Below are positions 1-12,419 of a stretch of 64,000 bases of DNA, piece by piece. The notes under the pieces were generated by a model. The model was not told where the DNA came from. It searched no databases and saw only the letters and a program-made list of their open reading frames with translations. The first letter of the stretch is position 1. Each line of letters opens with the position of its first letter. The position numbers and the translations under genes are program-made. Source of the DNA: Mangifera indica (Eukaryota > Streptophyta > Magnoliopsida > Sapindales > Anacardiaceae); contig NC_058150.1 of assembly GCF_011075055.1 (NCBI RefSeq), positions 7,316,001 through 7,380,000 on the forward strand, in the 5' to 3' direction.

Positions 1-2239
1 TCTTTTCTTCTCTACGTGCTCTTATATGGCCCTGCATGGCTAATTTATTTGGCTTGGTCAAAGGAAACTAAAACCTCTGAATTAACAAACAATGAGATCC
101 AATTAGTTTTATTGTTCAATTTATGCTTTGAGTATCGATTATTCTTCTGTGTTTGATTTTTAATGGTTATTTTTTTATTGTTGGGATGCCTACTAGTTAA
201 TTATTCATTATAATCTACTGTTAGATCAAATATCAAATCCGTAATTGTTTGATCTCTCTAATCTGTGAAGCAACTAAGGTTTAATGATTTGTTGCATTAG
301 CGATTATTAAAGTTTAGGAAGAACGCTTGACTAAATTAAATACAACCGCTTGTGCTTGCGTTATTTAGCTTTATTAATCTCTTTAATTTTTAATGTTGCT
401 CTCAAATTAAATTTATAGCGTTTGACTTAGGTTGTTTGATAGTTAGGGTTAATTAGATTGCTTGTTTTTAATTAACTATGACTAATGAGAGAAAAGAAAG
501 TAATTTCAACGGTGAATATTTGAAGTATGGATAAATCTATTCGTGCATTGATGGTCAGTTGTTAAAGTTTCGATGGTGGATGTTAACTTAGACTAAGGTA
601 TGTTTTTTTTAATTAATTTCAATAATTAATTTAAATTGTTTCTTAGTTGTTCTTTTAATTTTGTTTTCTTATAAACAACCCCCTTCCTAATCTTATTCAT
701 GTTAGCATAAAAATTAGATTAGACACTCCTCATAGGAACGATCTTTTACTTGCATTATCACATTATATATTTTTAGAAGTATAGATTTTAATTTTGATTA
801 CCTACAACAGCACACCAAAATTTTTTGGATTACTACCTCTATAATTATAATAATGGTTGAAGATTTTAAATGGTTTTTTATCTCTAGCTAGAGTGAAAAA
901 TGTTGTTGACAGTTTAAGTTACTAGAATTATCTTAGGTTGCATATCAATGACCTTCTGATATAAACTTCAACTACATATATGAGATTTTTATGTTGTGTG
1001 ATGGTTATTGATGTATGATATTGGCATCAGATTTAGCTTTTTATTCTTTGACATGAACATGTGTAAGATCAAATTCTCACCGTCGAATTTATTCATTTGA
1101 GAATGAATACGTTAGTGTTTTTAATCTTCTGAGGCACACAGATGTGAGTATGGTATAGCATTGAAAGCTTCTCAACTAAAAAGGAGGTGAAGGCTATGTT
1201 AGCATTTATTATTGCTTCTCTATGCTCCTTCAGTTTTATCTTGACTTTTCATTTCCATTTTGGAAATTATCTAATGAAGATACTTTGTAATTCCCCTCTT
1301 AACCATTCATGAATAAAATGAGGGAAAGAATACTTGTATGTATGTATATGTATGTGTGTGTGTGTGTAGAGTTGCAGGTTGAATTGGTCACTGAAGAGTA
1401 AACCTGATAGTTCGTGTTGGGCTAATTCAAGTTACAGATCAGAAATCTTCAACTTTGACTTGATATGAATTAGAAACGTATCAAAAATTTTAATATTAAC
1501 CTAACTCTTTAATATTCAAATTGGTCTGAAATTATTTATTATTTCCACTCTCTTAAGTATTATTAATGTTTTAATTTATTCAACAAATTATATCATTCTA
1601 TTATTAATACAACATTTTGTTTCAAGTATAAATTGTTTATAAAATTTATACCAAGAGTTTTAAAATACGTCAATAATTTTACTAATCAAATCATTTTTTT
1701 CTCCCTGAATAATAAAATAAAATATTTAATAACAGTTAAGAATGATATGAACAATTACAACTATATAAAAATATAATTATATGTAATCTGTAAGAACTTC
1801 AATTATTGTTGATATTATCTTTTAACATTTCAATAATTTACATTTAACAAATTCTATCATAATAATATTTTTTCTAAATATTTGAGTCAGTTTAGATTAG
1901 TTATAATTACACTATCTGATTTAGTTTTGAATGGTGTTAGGTTAATCCAAAATAAATTTCACATAAAAAAAACTTAAACCCTAATTTTTTTTTTCTTTTT
2001 GTATTGTATTATATTAGATTGCCGGATCATGTTCAAAATTGTCATATATCCTAAAGAGTGTTGTGGACTGGATCTTTGAGGGCCATCGAGTCAATCAAAC
2101 GATTGCAGATCTTGATAATCAGACTGTTCAAACTTAATATTCCCTTGCTTATAGCAACATCAATCCAAGGAAATTTCACCATCAATCTAGTGTATAAATT
2201 ACAGACCATAAATATCGAAAGTGTGATTTAATTAATCAA
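1..2239. other. intergenic, no gene recognised
   Basis: AT-rich DNA without a convincing exon on either strand. The first 600 bases look like old repeat-derived sequence, but I cannot assign them to a family. A short TATG/TG microsatellite lies near 1337-1367. The stretch from about 1450 to 2030 is very AT-rich. The last 150-200 bases would hold the 3' UTR of the GDSL gene that is read from the right. Confidence 0.5.
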
Positions 2240-3782
2240 TCATGCAAAAGTTGATAAAAGCTGAGGAATGAGATGATCTGAGATGATTTTGTTAGTTTTT
2301 TCGGTAGGGTGGAAGGCATCCCAGAACACATATTTGCTTGCATCCGAACATGTAAATGGGTTGTCTTGATTGCAGAGATAACCCATTTCAAATGTTCCTG
2401 TTGCGCAACATGCCATGCTTGTCACTTCAAAACCTGCCGCACAATAAATTTACCAAGAAGAAAAGCATTAAACAAAACACTCTCTTAACCTGCATGTTCC
2501 ATGTTAGCTATTAATCACAATATTAAAGAAAGAGAAAAATATCGATGCATTTAATTGACTTTGTAGAAAAGAGTAAATGAATCTGACCAAGCACGTTGAT
2601 TTAGACTTGGCCCGATAAATTTTCAACACTGTTTTGATTTCTAGGTCAAGACTTTTTAATGAACTTGATATATTCATTTTTTTTCCCTATATTAATACAA
2701 CAAATCTAATATTCAGCCCCACTTTTATAAACGGACTACAAGAAATTAAAAAAGAAGATATATCATGAAAGTGAAAGTAAACTAACCGAATGAAGAGGGC
2801 TTTGTAATGATATCATGGAAAATGTTGTATGCATCTGCGTTGAGAAGTTTGAGTCCAGGGAGATCCTTGTTTAGTTTTGTCACCATTGTCTGCAACTTGC
2901 CGTTAAATTCTATGGCCACATTGTTGTACAAATCAACACAATCATTATGCCCCATTATGTTTGTGGCCCTTTCTAATGGCAAACACCCCATTGGAGGAAG
3001 TCCAGTGAGGGACATTTTCCGTGCTCCAAGAGCATATATTTCCCGGATGAAAGTTTCTGCAAGTCCAAGCAGATAATTCTGGTACTGTTGAACGGTGAAC
3101 TGAGCTCTTCTGGTGGGAAATGTGTAGTAGTTTTCCAGGAAATCGTTTGTTCCTAAGCTTAACAGATATAATGCCTCCCTCACAATTGTTTTTGCTTTCC
3201 AATGGCCGACATGGGCTCTCAATTTGTTTTGGTAATCTTTGAACATCTCTACTTCCTTCCACATGGGCATCACATTCTGCCAGTTTAATCATAAACCCTT
3301 GTGAGAAATAACTCATACTTTCATGGATGCCACAAATCTAGCATAGGAATTTATCTGAAAAAGTATTGAAGTGTAAATATATGTCGTGACAAAAGGTATG
3401 GACTTACTAGAACCATCGCGGTTGCACTGTCATAGCCAGTTCCAGCAGAGGCAAAACAAACTCCAGTAGCGAAATCTTGTATATTATAGGCTGGATCTAA
3501 GTAGGCTGGTATTGCTGGCTTGAGTCCAAAAGCTTCAGAGATGAAATCGGGAGGAATCCGGCCATTGCAGAAGCGGCCTGTGGGGCGTCCACCTTCAAAA
3601 TCACGACCATATGGTCGAAAATTGCTCTTGAGAACTGTTTGCATCACATTGTTGTTTCCTGAATCAACACTTGAGTCTCCAAAAACAATGACTGCAGGAA
3701 TTTTGGCTTTGGCTGTACAGAATAAAGTTAGCAAGAGGGTTAACCAGAGCCCTGAAACGTAGCTGCTGCTGCTGTATGCCAT
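2240..3782 (-). CDS. GDSL esterase/lipase (EXL/At2g04570-like)
   Basis: Secreted SGNH/GDSL hydrolase that cleaves acyl esters, probably in the cell wall or apoplast. Three exons on the minus strand, 3408-3782, 2787-3276 and 2240-2433, splice in frame to about 352 residues, the usual family length. An N-terminal hydrophobic signal peptide (about residues 10-26, ending near TAKA) is followed by block I GDSSVDSGNNN with nucleophile Ser37, block III GTND (about 167-170) and block V DAFHPTE with Asp327 and His330. All catalytic positions are present. I chose the Met at 3782 because it starts directly before the signal peptide. An in-frame upstream Met at 3872 would add 30 residues that partly copy the signal peptide. 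The natural substrate cannot be read from the sequence. The best match I recall is Arabidopsis At2g04570, which also lies beside the LpxB gene. Confidence 0.92.
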
Positions 3783-3872
3783 TTTAGTTTTGTGTATCAG
3801 GGACGGTGTTACGACAACTTGGAAGACTAGCAACGAGGTTAACCAGAGCCCTGCTGCATGGTTTTCTGTCAT
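3725..3872 (-). repeat. short duplication over the GDSL start region
   Basis: The segment encoding the beginning of the GDSL signal peptide (near 3725-3785) is repeated imperfectly at about 3826-3872. The words GGTTAACCAGAGCCCTG and an adjacent GCAASRGG-like stretch occur in both copies. On the minus strand each copy encodes GLWLT followed by a hydrophobic run, and each is preceded by an ATG in the same open frame. The outer ATG could add a second partial signal sequence. Confidence 0.6.
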
Positions 3873-3899
3873 TTACTTTTCCTTTGGCCGACAGACTTA

Positions 3900-6060
3900 C
3901 TCCTTCTAAGCCCTCACTTTTAATAACCAAAATAGTCCCAAGATAAAATTTATTGTTAAAAGTTAAAAATAAAAATATTATTTATTTAAAAATATTAAAA
4001 AACTAAAAATTTATTACATTTCGTTCTTTTAATTTAAAAATCTAATAATTTTCTCACTTAAAATTTGAAAAGTAACTAATTCTCATATAAGATTTTGAAA
4101 ACGTCACCATTTTTCAACGAAATTCATCATTTCATCCCTAGTCTCTATCATTTCCTCCTCAGCAAACTTACCAATGTCTCTCTCTCTTTCGTCACGATTG
4201 TCTTCATCAAAGACAAAAATGATTTATCGTCATCTTCGTCTCTGTATCAGATGAAGACAAATTCTTATTAGTTAAGTTTCATGAAGTAATTTCAATTAGA
4301 GTTATTCTTAAATATAAGAGTATAGAAGTAATTTCATGAAGTTGTGTGCCCTTCATATATCATATACAGTCGTGTGTGAACTTCATGCACATATGTGCAT
4401 CAAGTTTGACCAAATCCTGCGTTGATCTCAATTAAGCGTGAATGTGAGGCATATATATGCACAAGAGGGCTAACTTGGGATTGGCTTCATATAGCTAATG
4501 CATTCAGCTTGCAACAATTGTGTATGATGAGTGGGGTGATATTCAAAATTTTAGAAGCACGAATGGGCAAGGCATATAGTCTTGTATCTTGACGTGTATG
4601 GTTGCAAGTTTAACTATGCATGGGTGTGCATCAAAATTGCATGGTCATACATTAATATGATTTTCGTAATTTTTAATATATCACTACTTCAACCTTGAAA
4701 ATTATTGTAAAAACAAACAATAAATAATATCAAATTTACGAAGAATTGAATTAAATTAATCAAATGTTAAAAAGGAAACAGAAATTTGTGAAATCAAATA
4801 GACAATTAAAGATAAAATGATAAATATAATAATAGTGATGATGACAACGATAGAACAAAGATGATTCTCTTTATAATAAACTTTTGTTAATATGATAAAT
4901 ATAATAAATATAAAAGATGATTTATAAGATGATTATCTTATAAATATATTTTGTACTATTTATATTATCTTATTTGATTTGTTAATAATATAATATTACA
5001 GTAGTCTTTTATTACTAATGTTGATATAAGAGATAATATAAGTGGTAATCTGATTACTACCTTTACTTTAAGTATTAGGAGAATACCTTAATAATCTTAA
5101 TTTTATTATTATTATATTATTATTTATTAATTTTTTAAGATAAAAATAAATTTACTTTTAATTAATATAAAAAATATTTAAATATAATTATATTGAAGAA
5201 CATTTAAATAAAATAATTTATTAATATTTTTATTATTATTAATCAAATATAATAATTATTATATCATTTATTTTTATAAAACATAATAATAATTTATATT
5301 TAATAATTTTATTAATAATATATTTTTAAAATAATTTTTTATTTTAATAATAAAATATTATTCAAATTAAATATTCTTATAAGCATAATAGGTGGATTCC
5401 ATTTATGAAGTTTGGTGATATTTCAGTTTTCACCTTCCCCAGTGATTGGTGTCATCAGACATCTTCACAAACCAAGTGCATTTCAAAAAAATTATTATGA
5501 TTCTTGGAAAGGATGAGCTGTTTGTTCTGCTACTGTCATTGTCAGTCTTTCTGACCGCCTGTCCGGTTATCATCCCAAAATAAATGAAATGATAAAGAAT
5601 AAATAACATTAAAATCCTTTTCATTTACTAGGGGAATGAGCTGGCGTGATGGTTTGCAGGAAAATTACGTGGCAAGGAAATTATGTGTTTATAAAAATAA
5701 AATTAAAAAAACCCATCATGAAAATATCATTGTTGTCGTATTTTAAAGGAGGTTAAAATTATTTAATAATGAAATCAAACTAATTTTTTAAATTGGAAAT
5801 CAAACTTAAATATAAATTATTTGAATAATTCATTTAAATATCAATTTAAAAATATAAAAAAAAGTCTATTTTTAATTAAATTATCGACTTGTCTCATTTT
5901 TAAATCAATTTTTTAAAAATAAAATAAAATATTTAATATTATTTTAAATATTAAATTGGTTTGTAATTAAAATTACATTAATAAAAAAATATATTATTAA
6001 TTTTTTTTTTAATTTATAAATATTACTTAATATTTCTAGAGAGGCCTTAGATTTGAAAGT
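3900..6060. other. intergenic between GDSL and LpxB genes
   Basis: AT-rich, with no supported gene. A more mixed stretch at 4110-4260 has TCTC and CGTC-rich words resembling 5' leader DNA seen inside other transposon-like pieces of this window. The part from about 4850 to 5390 resembles the TAATAATTATTATGTTTGG repeat family at 24.1 and 44.3 kb. The part from 5740 to 6020 is nearly pure A/T. Confidence 0.45.
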
Positions 6061-6081
6061 GGCTTCAGAAACACTGAAAAC

Positions 6082-6127
6082 AGCCCATGAACTTAGACTG
6101 CCTAATTATGTACATCAGCCCAGCCCA
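6082..6127 (+). promoter_or_regulatory. AGCCCA (site II-like) cluster before LpxB
   Basis: Three AGCCCA words (reverse TGGGCT) lie at 6082, 6117 and 6122, the last two overlapping, 120-165 bases before the LpxB start codon. Such TCP-bound site II elements are common in promoters of nuclear genes for mitochondrial and ribosomal proteins in plants. This fits the mitochondrial role of LpxB. The functional assignment is inference from position and motif. Confidence 0.5.
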
Positions 6128-6247
6128 ACTCAAATGAGGGAATTCTAAGAGGCTCGAATCTAGGTACAATTTCGACACGATGCAACGGGAAACTGCAGTG
6201 TGTTGAAGCAAGTGAATGGTACCTTTTTTGTCTCCGTTTGGGGAATA

Positions 6248-9185
6248 ATGAAGATGATATTGAGCAAGATATGTAGTAGGAGCAGTAAAACTAACGTGGG
6301 TTTGTGGAGATTACAGAGCAAATGGGTGTCAACTTCAAGTAAAAGTGTCGTTGACAGGGCTGTTAAAGATGGTGAACTAAGAGTTTTCATAGTAGCAGGA
6401 GAGGTCTCTGGGGATACTCTTGCCTCTCGTCTCATGAATGCATTGAAGAAGCTGGCCCCTGTTCCTGTATGTTTCTCTGGTGTTGGAGGGTAAGTTAAAC
6501 TGTCCACTTTGTAGAGGCTTGTAATAAACTGTGGTTTATATATAATTTCACTTGGAAATTCTATGGACTTTTTATTGGAATGGAAAAGAAAAGAAATTAT
6601 GTAAAGGATATAATGGATGATGTAAGATATTATGATTCTTTAAACTTAATCATCCAAAATTTTGATACTGCATCTTATATAACTTTAATTCACTGTAGAA
6701 TTTTCTGCAATTTTCCTCAGTATAATGTTTCTTTTATGTGTAAGGTCCATGATGTCCAAGCAAGGATTGAAATCCTTGTTCCTTATGGAGGATATTGCAG
6801 TAATGGGAATCTGGGAGTTATTGCCTCATCTTTATAAGTTCAGAGTGAGTACCTTATTAACTTAAATGACTTGTTGTTAATTTGAAGTTTCGTATTTGTA
6901 ATTTGGCTCAATAGAAGAACGAGCAATGCATATTCTCAGATTGTTTGAACCTTGAAATATTAGGTGAAGTTGAAGGAAACTATAGAGGCTGCTGTTTTGT
7001 TTAGGCCTCACGTTGTTGTGACAGTGGACTCCAAGGGTTTCTCTTTCCGTCTGCTAAAGGAATTACGGGGTAATATGAACTGCCATCTTGGAATTGGGAT
7101 AAATGATTTCATATTGCATATGTGATAAGTATGCTGTAGGACAACCAGGAAATGCTTTTTGCAGCTAGATTCAGTCAGCTCAAATGGAATGATGTGGTAC
7201 ACTTCCATTACGTAGCACCGTCATTTTGGGCTTGGAAAGGGGGTGAAGCAAGGCTTAAAAACCTAGCTACCTTTGTCGATCATGTCTTGTGTATACTTCC
7301 CAACGAGGAAGTAGTTTGTAGATCAAATGGACTGGCTGCAACCTTTGTGGGCCACCCTATTGTGGAAGATTGTTTGGAAATGAATTTGGTATGTATCTAT
7401 GATCTGCTTTGGATAAGTTTTTTATTGCTTTTTTTTTTAAATCAATTCCTTAATCCTGGTCATATAATTCATTAGCAAGATCTTAGAAATTCATATTCCA
7501 GTTTCAATGTTTAGTGAATGTGTATTTGAATTTCTTTGAAACTATTGTATGGTTGAGGTTGGGTGTGTGTGTGTCGCTTTCCAATATGCTATTCAAATTG
7601 GCTCTGGAGTCTGGAGTTGGTTTAAAATTACTATTTTCATGTTCATACGGAATGAAAATCTGTGTTTCCATGTTTTCTGGTCACATTTGCTTTGAAAATC
7701 GTTGACAAACTTTTAATTTAATTTGAATATTCATGCTTTTCAATTGACTTTCTGTGTTGTTAGTTTAGTACTAACACAGGAAGCATTTATGTTTAGGGAA
7801 AGGACAAAATGCAATGTGAAATGAAGATAGATGGAAATTGTAAAGACTTTCGACATAAATATGCTGTACCTTCAGGTAATGTGAATTGGAGGCCAATTGC
7901 TTTGATTTTTATGTGAATGGTGTAATATTCTAAAAAAAATTCTTAGATTCTGAATATTAATTGGTGTTTGTATTCCTCTTTTCTTGTGACCTAATAAATT
8001 TTATCTTTGAAAGGTGCCACTGTCATGACCTTGCTACCTGGAAGCAGATTACAAGAGGTCACCCGAATGCTTCCAATCTTTGCGAGCACTATGGAACAAT
8101 TAAAGCACTCATTTCCTGAGTTGCTGACAGTCATCCATGTGGCACCTAATCAGCATGTGGAGGACTACGTCAATAAAGTTGTACACAAGTGGCCGGTGCC
8201 TGCTATATTGATTCCAGGAGGATCCTCACATCTGAAATATGATGCATTTAGCGTAAGGTCTCCTGGTATCTCTGTGTTTCAATTATTGATGATGTCACTA
8301 TTCAGAAATAGAAAACTGAAGCCAATTATGGATTTAGTTCTGATTTTTTGGTTTATCTGGGGAATGACCTTTTTGTTCTAAACCAGTTACATGATTATTC
8401 AACTATAGGCTTTTTGTGTTGTGGTATCACAGAAATCAACTTGAACTAAGTTTCAACACCCAATAACGTGCAATGCATATTGAATGGTACAATATTGTTT
8501 AATTGTGAAGTGATGGTGTGCAGGCAAGCAGGGTTGCTTTGTGTACTTCAGGAACAGTTGCTGTGGAGCTGCAGCTTGCACGATTACCTTGTGTTGTTGC
8601 TTACCGAGCGCACTTTCTAACTGAGTGGTTTATCAGACGTAAAGCAAAGATACCATACATCTCTCTCTCCAATATTCTCTTGGATTCACCTATAATTCCA
8701 GAAGCTCTCCTTCAATCTTGCACCCCTGATAAGCTGGCTGGATTGCTCAAGTATGATCTTTTTACGATACAACCATGATTTATCATTTTAATTTCCAAGA
8801 TTTGATTGAATAGCTTGTCCTTAAAGATGCAAGGCTCAGGAGATGTGTGAATTAACAAAGACAGAACTTATTTTTTAGTGTGTATGTTAATAGTTTTCTG
8901 TGATGTCTTCAATTTGATATTGTAGTATTTGTTAACAAGTTTTCTCAGAAGAGTTTCTGTAATTGCACACCGGACTTGAAAGTTATGAATCATTGCAGGG
9001 AGCTGATACATGATGAGGCCCTTCAAGAAGAGCAGATTGTAGCCGCTGATAAAGTTATCAGACTTCTGTTTCCTCCAGAAAGAACCATTACCAACCTGGA
9101 AAGGCCGGATCTTGGTTTCACATTGCCAAATTGCACGCCAAGTATGTTAGCAGCATCAACCATTCTAGGCTTTGTGAAATCATGA
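6248..9185 (+). CDS. LPXB: lipid-A-disaccharide synthase, mitochondrial
   Basis: Glycosyltransferase (GT19) that joins UDP-2,3-diacylglucosamine to lipid X to give lipid A disaccharide. In plants the pathway is mitochondrial and descends from bacteria. Eight exons splice in frame to about 467 residues: 6248-6489, 6745-6844, 6964-7069, 7165-7388, 7797-7875, 8014-8252, 8524-8750 and 8999-9185. Visible family motifs are AGEVSGDTLASRL near residue 55, GVGGSMM, PHVVVTVDSKGFSFRLL, the VGHPIVED segment, LLPGSRLQEV (the classic LpxB GSR motif) and TSGTVAVELQLARLPCVVAYR near the C-terminus. The 40 or so residues before AGEVSG are basic and Ser-rich, as expected of a mitochondrial presequence. The ATG at 6248 is the first in frame (a second is at 6254). 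No stops or frameshifts were seen, so the gene looks intact. Confidence 0.93.
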
Positions 9186-9790
9186 AGACTAATGTATTCA
9201 ACACATTAGGCAACTAACTGATGCACTCAGCTTGATCATAAGATTTGCTTCTCTCAGAGTCCTTCAGGTCCATATCCAGGGGGATTTTTTTTTTTTTTTT
9301 TTTTAGATTCAAGCCCAATTATGACATCTCAGTAATATTGGTATCAAAGCAGCTAGATTCATGACTTGCTTTTGTCCCAACTTAAAGATTGAAGGCATAA
9401 ATCTAAATGCGGAACCGCTTAAACTTTGTTATATTTAATGGATCAGTTTTTTCAACTTATCTATTCCAATATCTTTTGAGATGTTTTATTAAGATATCTT
9501 TAAATTTGATAAATTTATAATAATTTTCGATTGGGTTCATCCTGATAGCCCATGTCAATTTCTTATTGGCCTTGTAATTTTCCCAGCTTTAACAGCCTGA
9601 AAACACGCTCAACGGGAAAAAATTAACAACTTAGTTAAAGCCATGAACATCCCTTAAAATACTTGGTACTTGTGTGACAGCTATTCCCATTGAGACTATA
9701 TATCAAACTTCATTCAGCAACGCAGAAGCATGATATAGGAAGAACAATGGCTTTACCTAGAAGAATAATTCTTTGTTAGCTCTTTGTTTA
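9186..9790. other. 3' flank of LpxB
   Basis: Holds the probable 3' UTR of LpxB, then a pure T run at about 9285-9304 (A-tail-like on the minus strand), followed by unremarkable AT-rich DNA. The T run could be the tail of an old retroposed fragment on the minus strand, but no body sequence is recognisable. Confidence 0.4.
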
Positions 9791-10364
9791 TCAAAGATAT
9801 CAGGGCAGACAACGGTAATGCCGATAAGTGTGATGAAGGAGATGGCAGCCAGTGCGACAAAAATACGGTAGCTCCTGGGCTGCGAAGCCAAGCTGCTTCA
9901 CCAGCCAAACAACCTGAATATGCAAAACCAGAAAGTCACTTTTGCAGTATTGGGGCATTAGTAAAGATGGTCTTGGCTGAAAGAAGTTATTATACTTTGA
10001 AATCACTATAATCAAATGTATTAGTACAATTAAAACTCTTTCTAATTGTCAATGTTTTTAGAAGCAATTCTATATAGATGCATGCATGTATATTTGAAAC
10101 GTAATAATACGAACCTATTGGTGGTAATCTTCTCTATATATTCCACAGTTTCAGACTGGGTCAATATTGGAATTGGTAGAATCAGTTTTCAACTTTTTCA
10201 ATATATCAAAAAGCCAGAGAGCGGCAGACATTTGCCCCCTTGGATCTAACATAATATTTGCTATGTAAACATCAAGAGAAAAGCCCGGTTTCGGTTTGCA
10301 ATTATTCAATTGAGAGATTTCATGGCTGCTAATTCTAAGCTTCAAGCCTTCTGGAACCACCCTG
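9733..10364 (-). pseudogene. unrecognised gene fragment, two exon-like pieces
   Basis: Minus strand. Piece one (about 10148-10364) follows a CTCCTGCAG acceptor-like site and reads about 69 residues, including RISSHEISQ and GQMSAALWLFDILKK, to a stop. Piece two (about 9773-9918) follows an ATTCAG acceptor-like site. In one frame it encodes a hydrophobic, probably membrane-spanning tail (FVALAAISFITLIGITVV, then CPDIFDKQRANKELFF and stop). That frame contains an upstream TGA, and other frames are open across the same stretch, so the reading is uncertain. I do not recognise the family. It may be a decayed small membrane-protein gene or chance open frames. In Arabidopsis I recall no gene at this position. 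Confidence 0.25.
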
Positions 10365-10711
10365 CAGGAGCAGGGCCCAAAACTAGTTGTATCTTTCTTT
10401 CAATTTAGTTATATGTTTTTCACTTGTTTGCTGCTTTTCTAAGTTGGAGAAAACTTAATTCATTTGATAATATTTTCATTTTCAAATCATGCAATGCAAC
10501 ACTCTCTAATTCTCTTATAATATAAAACTTGGTGATTACAACCCTTCAAGTTTGAAAAACTTAATTTCTCATCCATTTGTTAAAGTCAATTTTTGGTTTT
10601 CAGAACTCTTATATAGTGATACTTGTGATTCCAGTAGAACACCTACTTAAGGAGGTAATAAGTATTTTGTACCCTTCATGGGCGATTGTCTACATGTCTC
10701 CTTCCCAAGGT

Positions 10712-11430
10712 TTGGTGTAAAGACAAACACATGTTAGCAAAGTTTTGAAAACTCAAACACCCACTCATTTTTAAACTTTTGTTAAAATTACCGATAAATA
10801 TAAAGGTAAAACAGTTATTTTACTAATATTATTAAAAAAAATATAATTTTATTTCATTTTTTTCAAGTTTTAAAAATTAACAATTTTACCTTTAATTAAA
10901 ATTTTCAAATTTTAAAAAGTTACATTTTTTCTTCAAACCTAGGTTTTTTCTTCATCTCTTTGACTGTCAGCAATCGCCTTGGTCCACCCTAAACTCTACC
11001 ACCATCTTTGTTGATGTCTCTTTCTTCTCTTGCCACACAGTCGAGTCCAAATGAAAAGATGATAAAGGACGATGTTTGTTGTCTAGCGTCGTCTAAAGGA
11101 AGGTTTTGTCCTTCGTCATCCTTAGAGAAAGAATCATCGAAAAAGAAATGTCAAAAAGAGAGGCTGCCATTTGTTGAATTAGTTGGCCGGATTTGTTTTT
11201 CAAACCCTAAGGAGAAAAGTAAATGTTCCAAAACTTAATCTTAAAAGATAATTATTAGTTTTTTAAACTAAAAAAAAAAGATATATAATTTTATTTATTT
11301 TAATATATCAATAAAATAATAATTTTATTTTTAATCTTAATAAAATAATTTTTAACATATGAAAATAGACTAAATTTTAAATAAAAATTTAAAATTTTAT
11401 AGGGGTGTATTTGTCTTTGCACCACCAACC
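10712..11430. mobile_element. possible non-autonomous inverted-repeat element
   Basis: The left end reads TTGGTGTAAAGACAAACACA (from about 10712). The right end, read on the minus strand, is TTGGTGGTGCAAAGACAAAT (to about 11432), so about 720 bases are bounded by imperfect inverted repeats. The inside has a GC-richer core (10960-11240) with short CGTC/CTTC words, flanked by A/T runs. The ORF at 11008-11238 resembles no protein I know. No clean target duplication was found, so the exact ends and superfamily remain open. Confidence 0.4.
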
Positions 11431-11649
11431 GTGGATGGACAATAGTCCTTTGGATGGCGTATCTCAAATATGGTTATAATTGAAAGATACCCATGACCTG
11501 AAGGACCCATTTGTCTTTGTTTCCAAACAGATTCTAAACTTCCAGATACGCCCAGATGACCATACGCCAGCACCTGCGTGGAACAAACGCACCGATCGCT
11601 CACTCCAGCATTGACCTCAACAAAACGCTTAAAATAAACCGCCTGTTAT

Positions 11650-12413
11650 CGTACGCCTCCCTATTTATACAGGTTGACCATCATTAGCTCGATCAATTTG
11701 TGTGGATATTTTCATAGAACATTCTTTGGCATCACAGCCTATTCGTCTTTACAGGGAAAAAAAAAAAATCATCAAACCCTCTCGATTTTGATCAGTTTCA
11801 ATTATCAGATAATTGATGGTAAGATTCAATATGCTGTTGAAAATACTTTAAACCACCTTCTAGAAAGCTCATTTTTTTGTGGTCTATTGTATTTGATTGA
11901 ATTTGTTTTCTTTTTTCTTCAATTTGGTTTTTAAGGTGAAGTGTAAGTTTGGGACTAAAAATTTTGAGATTTAAAGATTTTTTTTTTAATTTTTATTCAA
12001 TTTTAATTATTTATTTACTTTGCTCTGTTACTAGAAATTGGGTTTCGTTTTGTTTCAAAAACTCCGTTAGTCCATGGTACGATTGCTCTTGATTCCTTTT
12101 AATGGTGATACTTTGTGTGGGTTTATGTTACTTTCAATGTTTTCATTTGTTAAACGGAAGACTTTGAATACTGACTGTCAAGGAACACATTTTTTTTTTG
12201 TTGATTTTTTTGCTTAAGCTGACCCCTGTGGTTCTTTTGGTGTTTTAAACTGGTTGATTGAATAAGCATTCATGAATTTTAACTGTATAAGTAGAATAGC
12301 CTTCTCTAGTATTCTTAGTTTTTTTTATACTAGAACTGATGTTGAAAAATTATGGATTGTTGTTTATATAGTAAAATGTAATTGTTATTATGTAATTTTG
12401 TTCTTTTGTGCAG
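11650..12413 (+). promoter_or_regulatory. leader and first intron of the WLM gene
   Basis: This stretch likely holds the transcription start and a 5' leader exon of the downstream WLM protease gene. A strong donor (GTAAG) at 11819 directly follows an ATG at 11816-11818. The acceptor TTTGTGCAG ends at 12413. Splicing would put that ATG in frame, two codons before the ATG at 12420, so translation could begin at a codon that forms the last three bases of the leader exon. Confidence 0.5.
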
Positions 12414-12419
12414 CAGAAA

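Noticed and set aside
2807..3762. Plus-strand open frames 2807-3076 and 3520-3762
   Set aside because: They mirror the GDSL exons on the minus strand and match no protein family.
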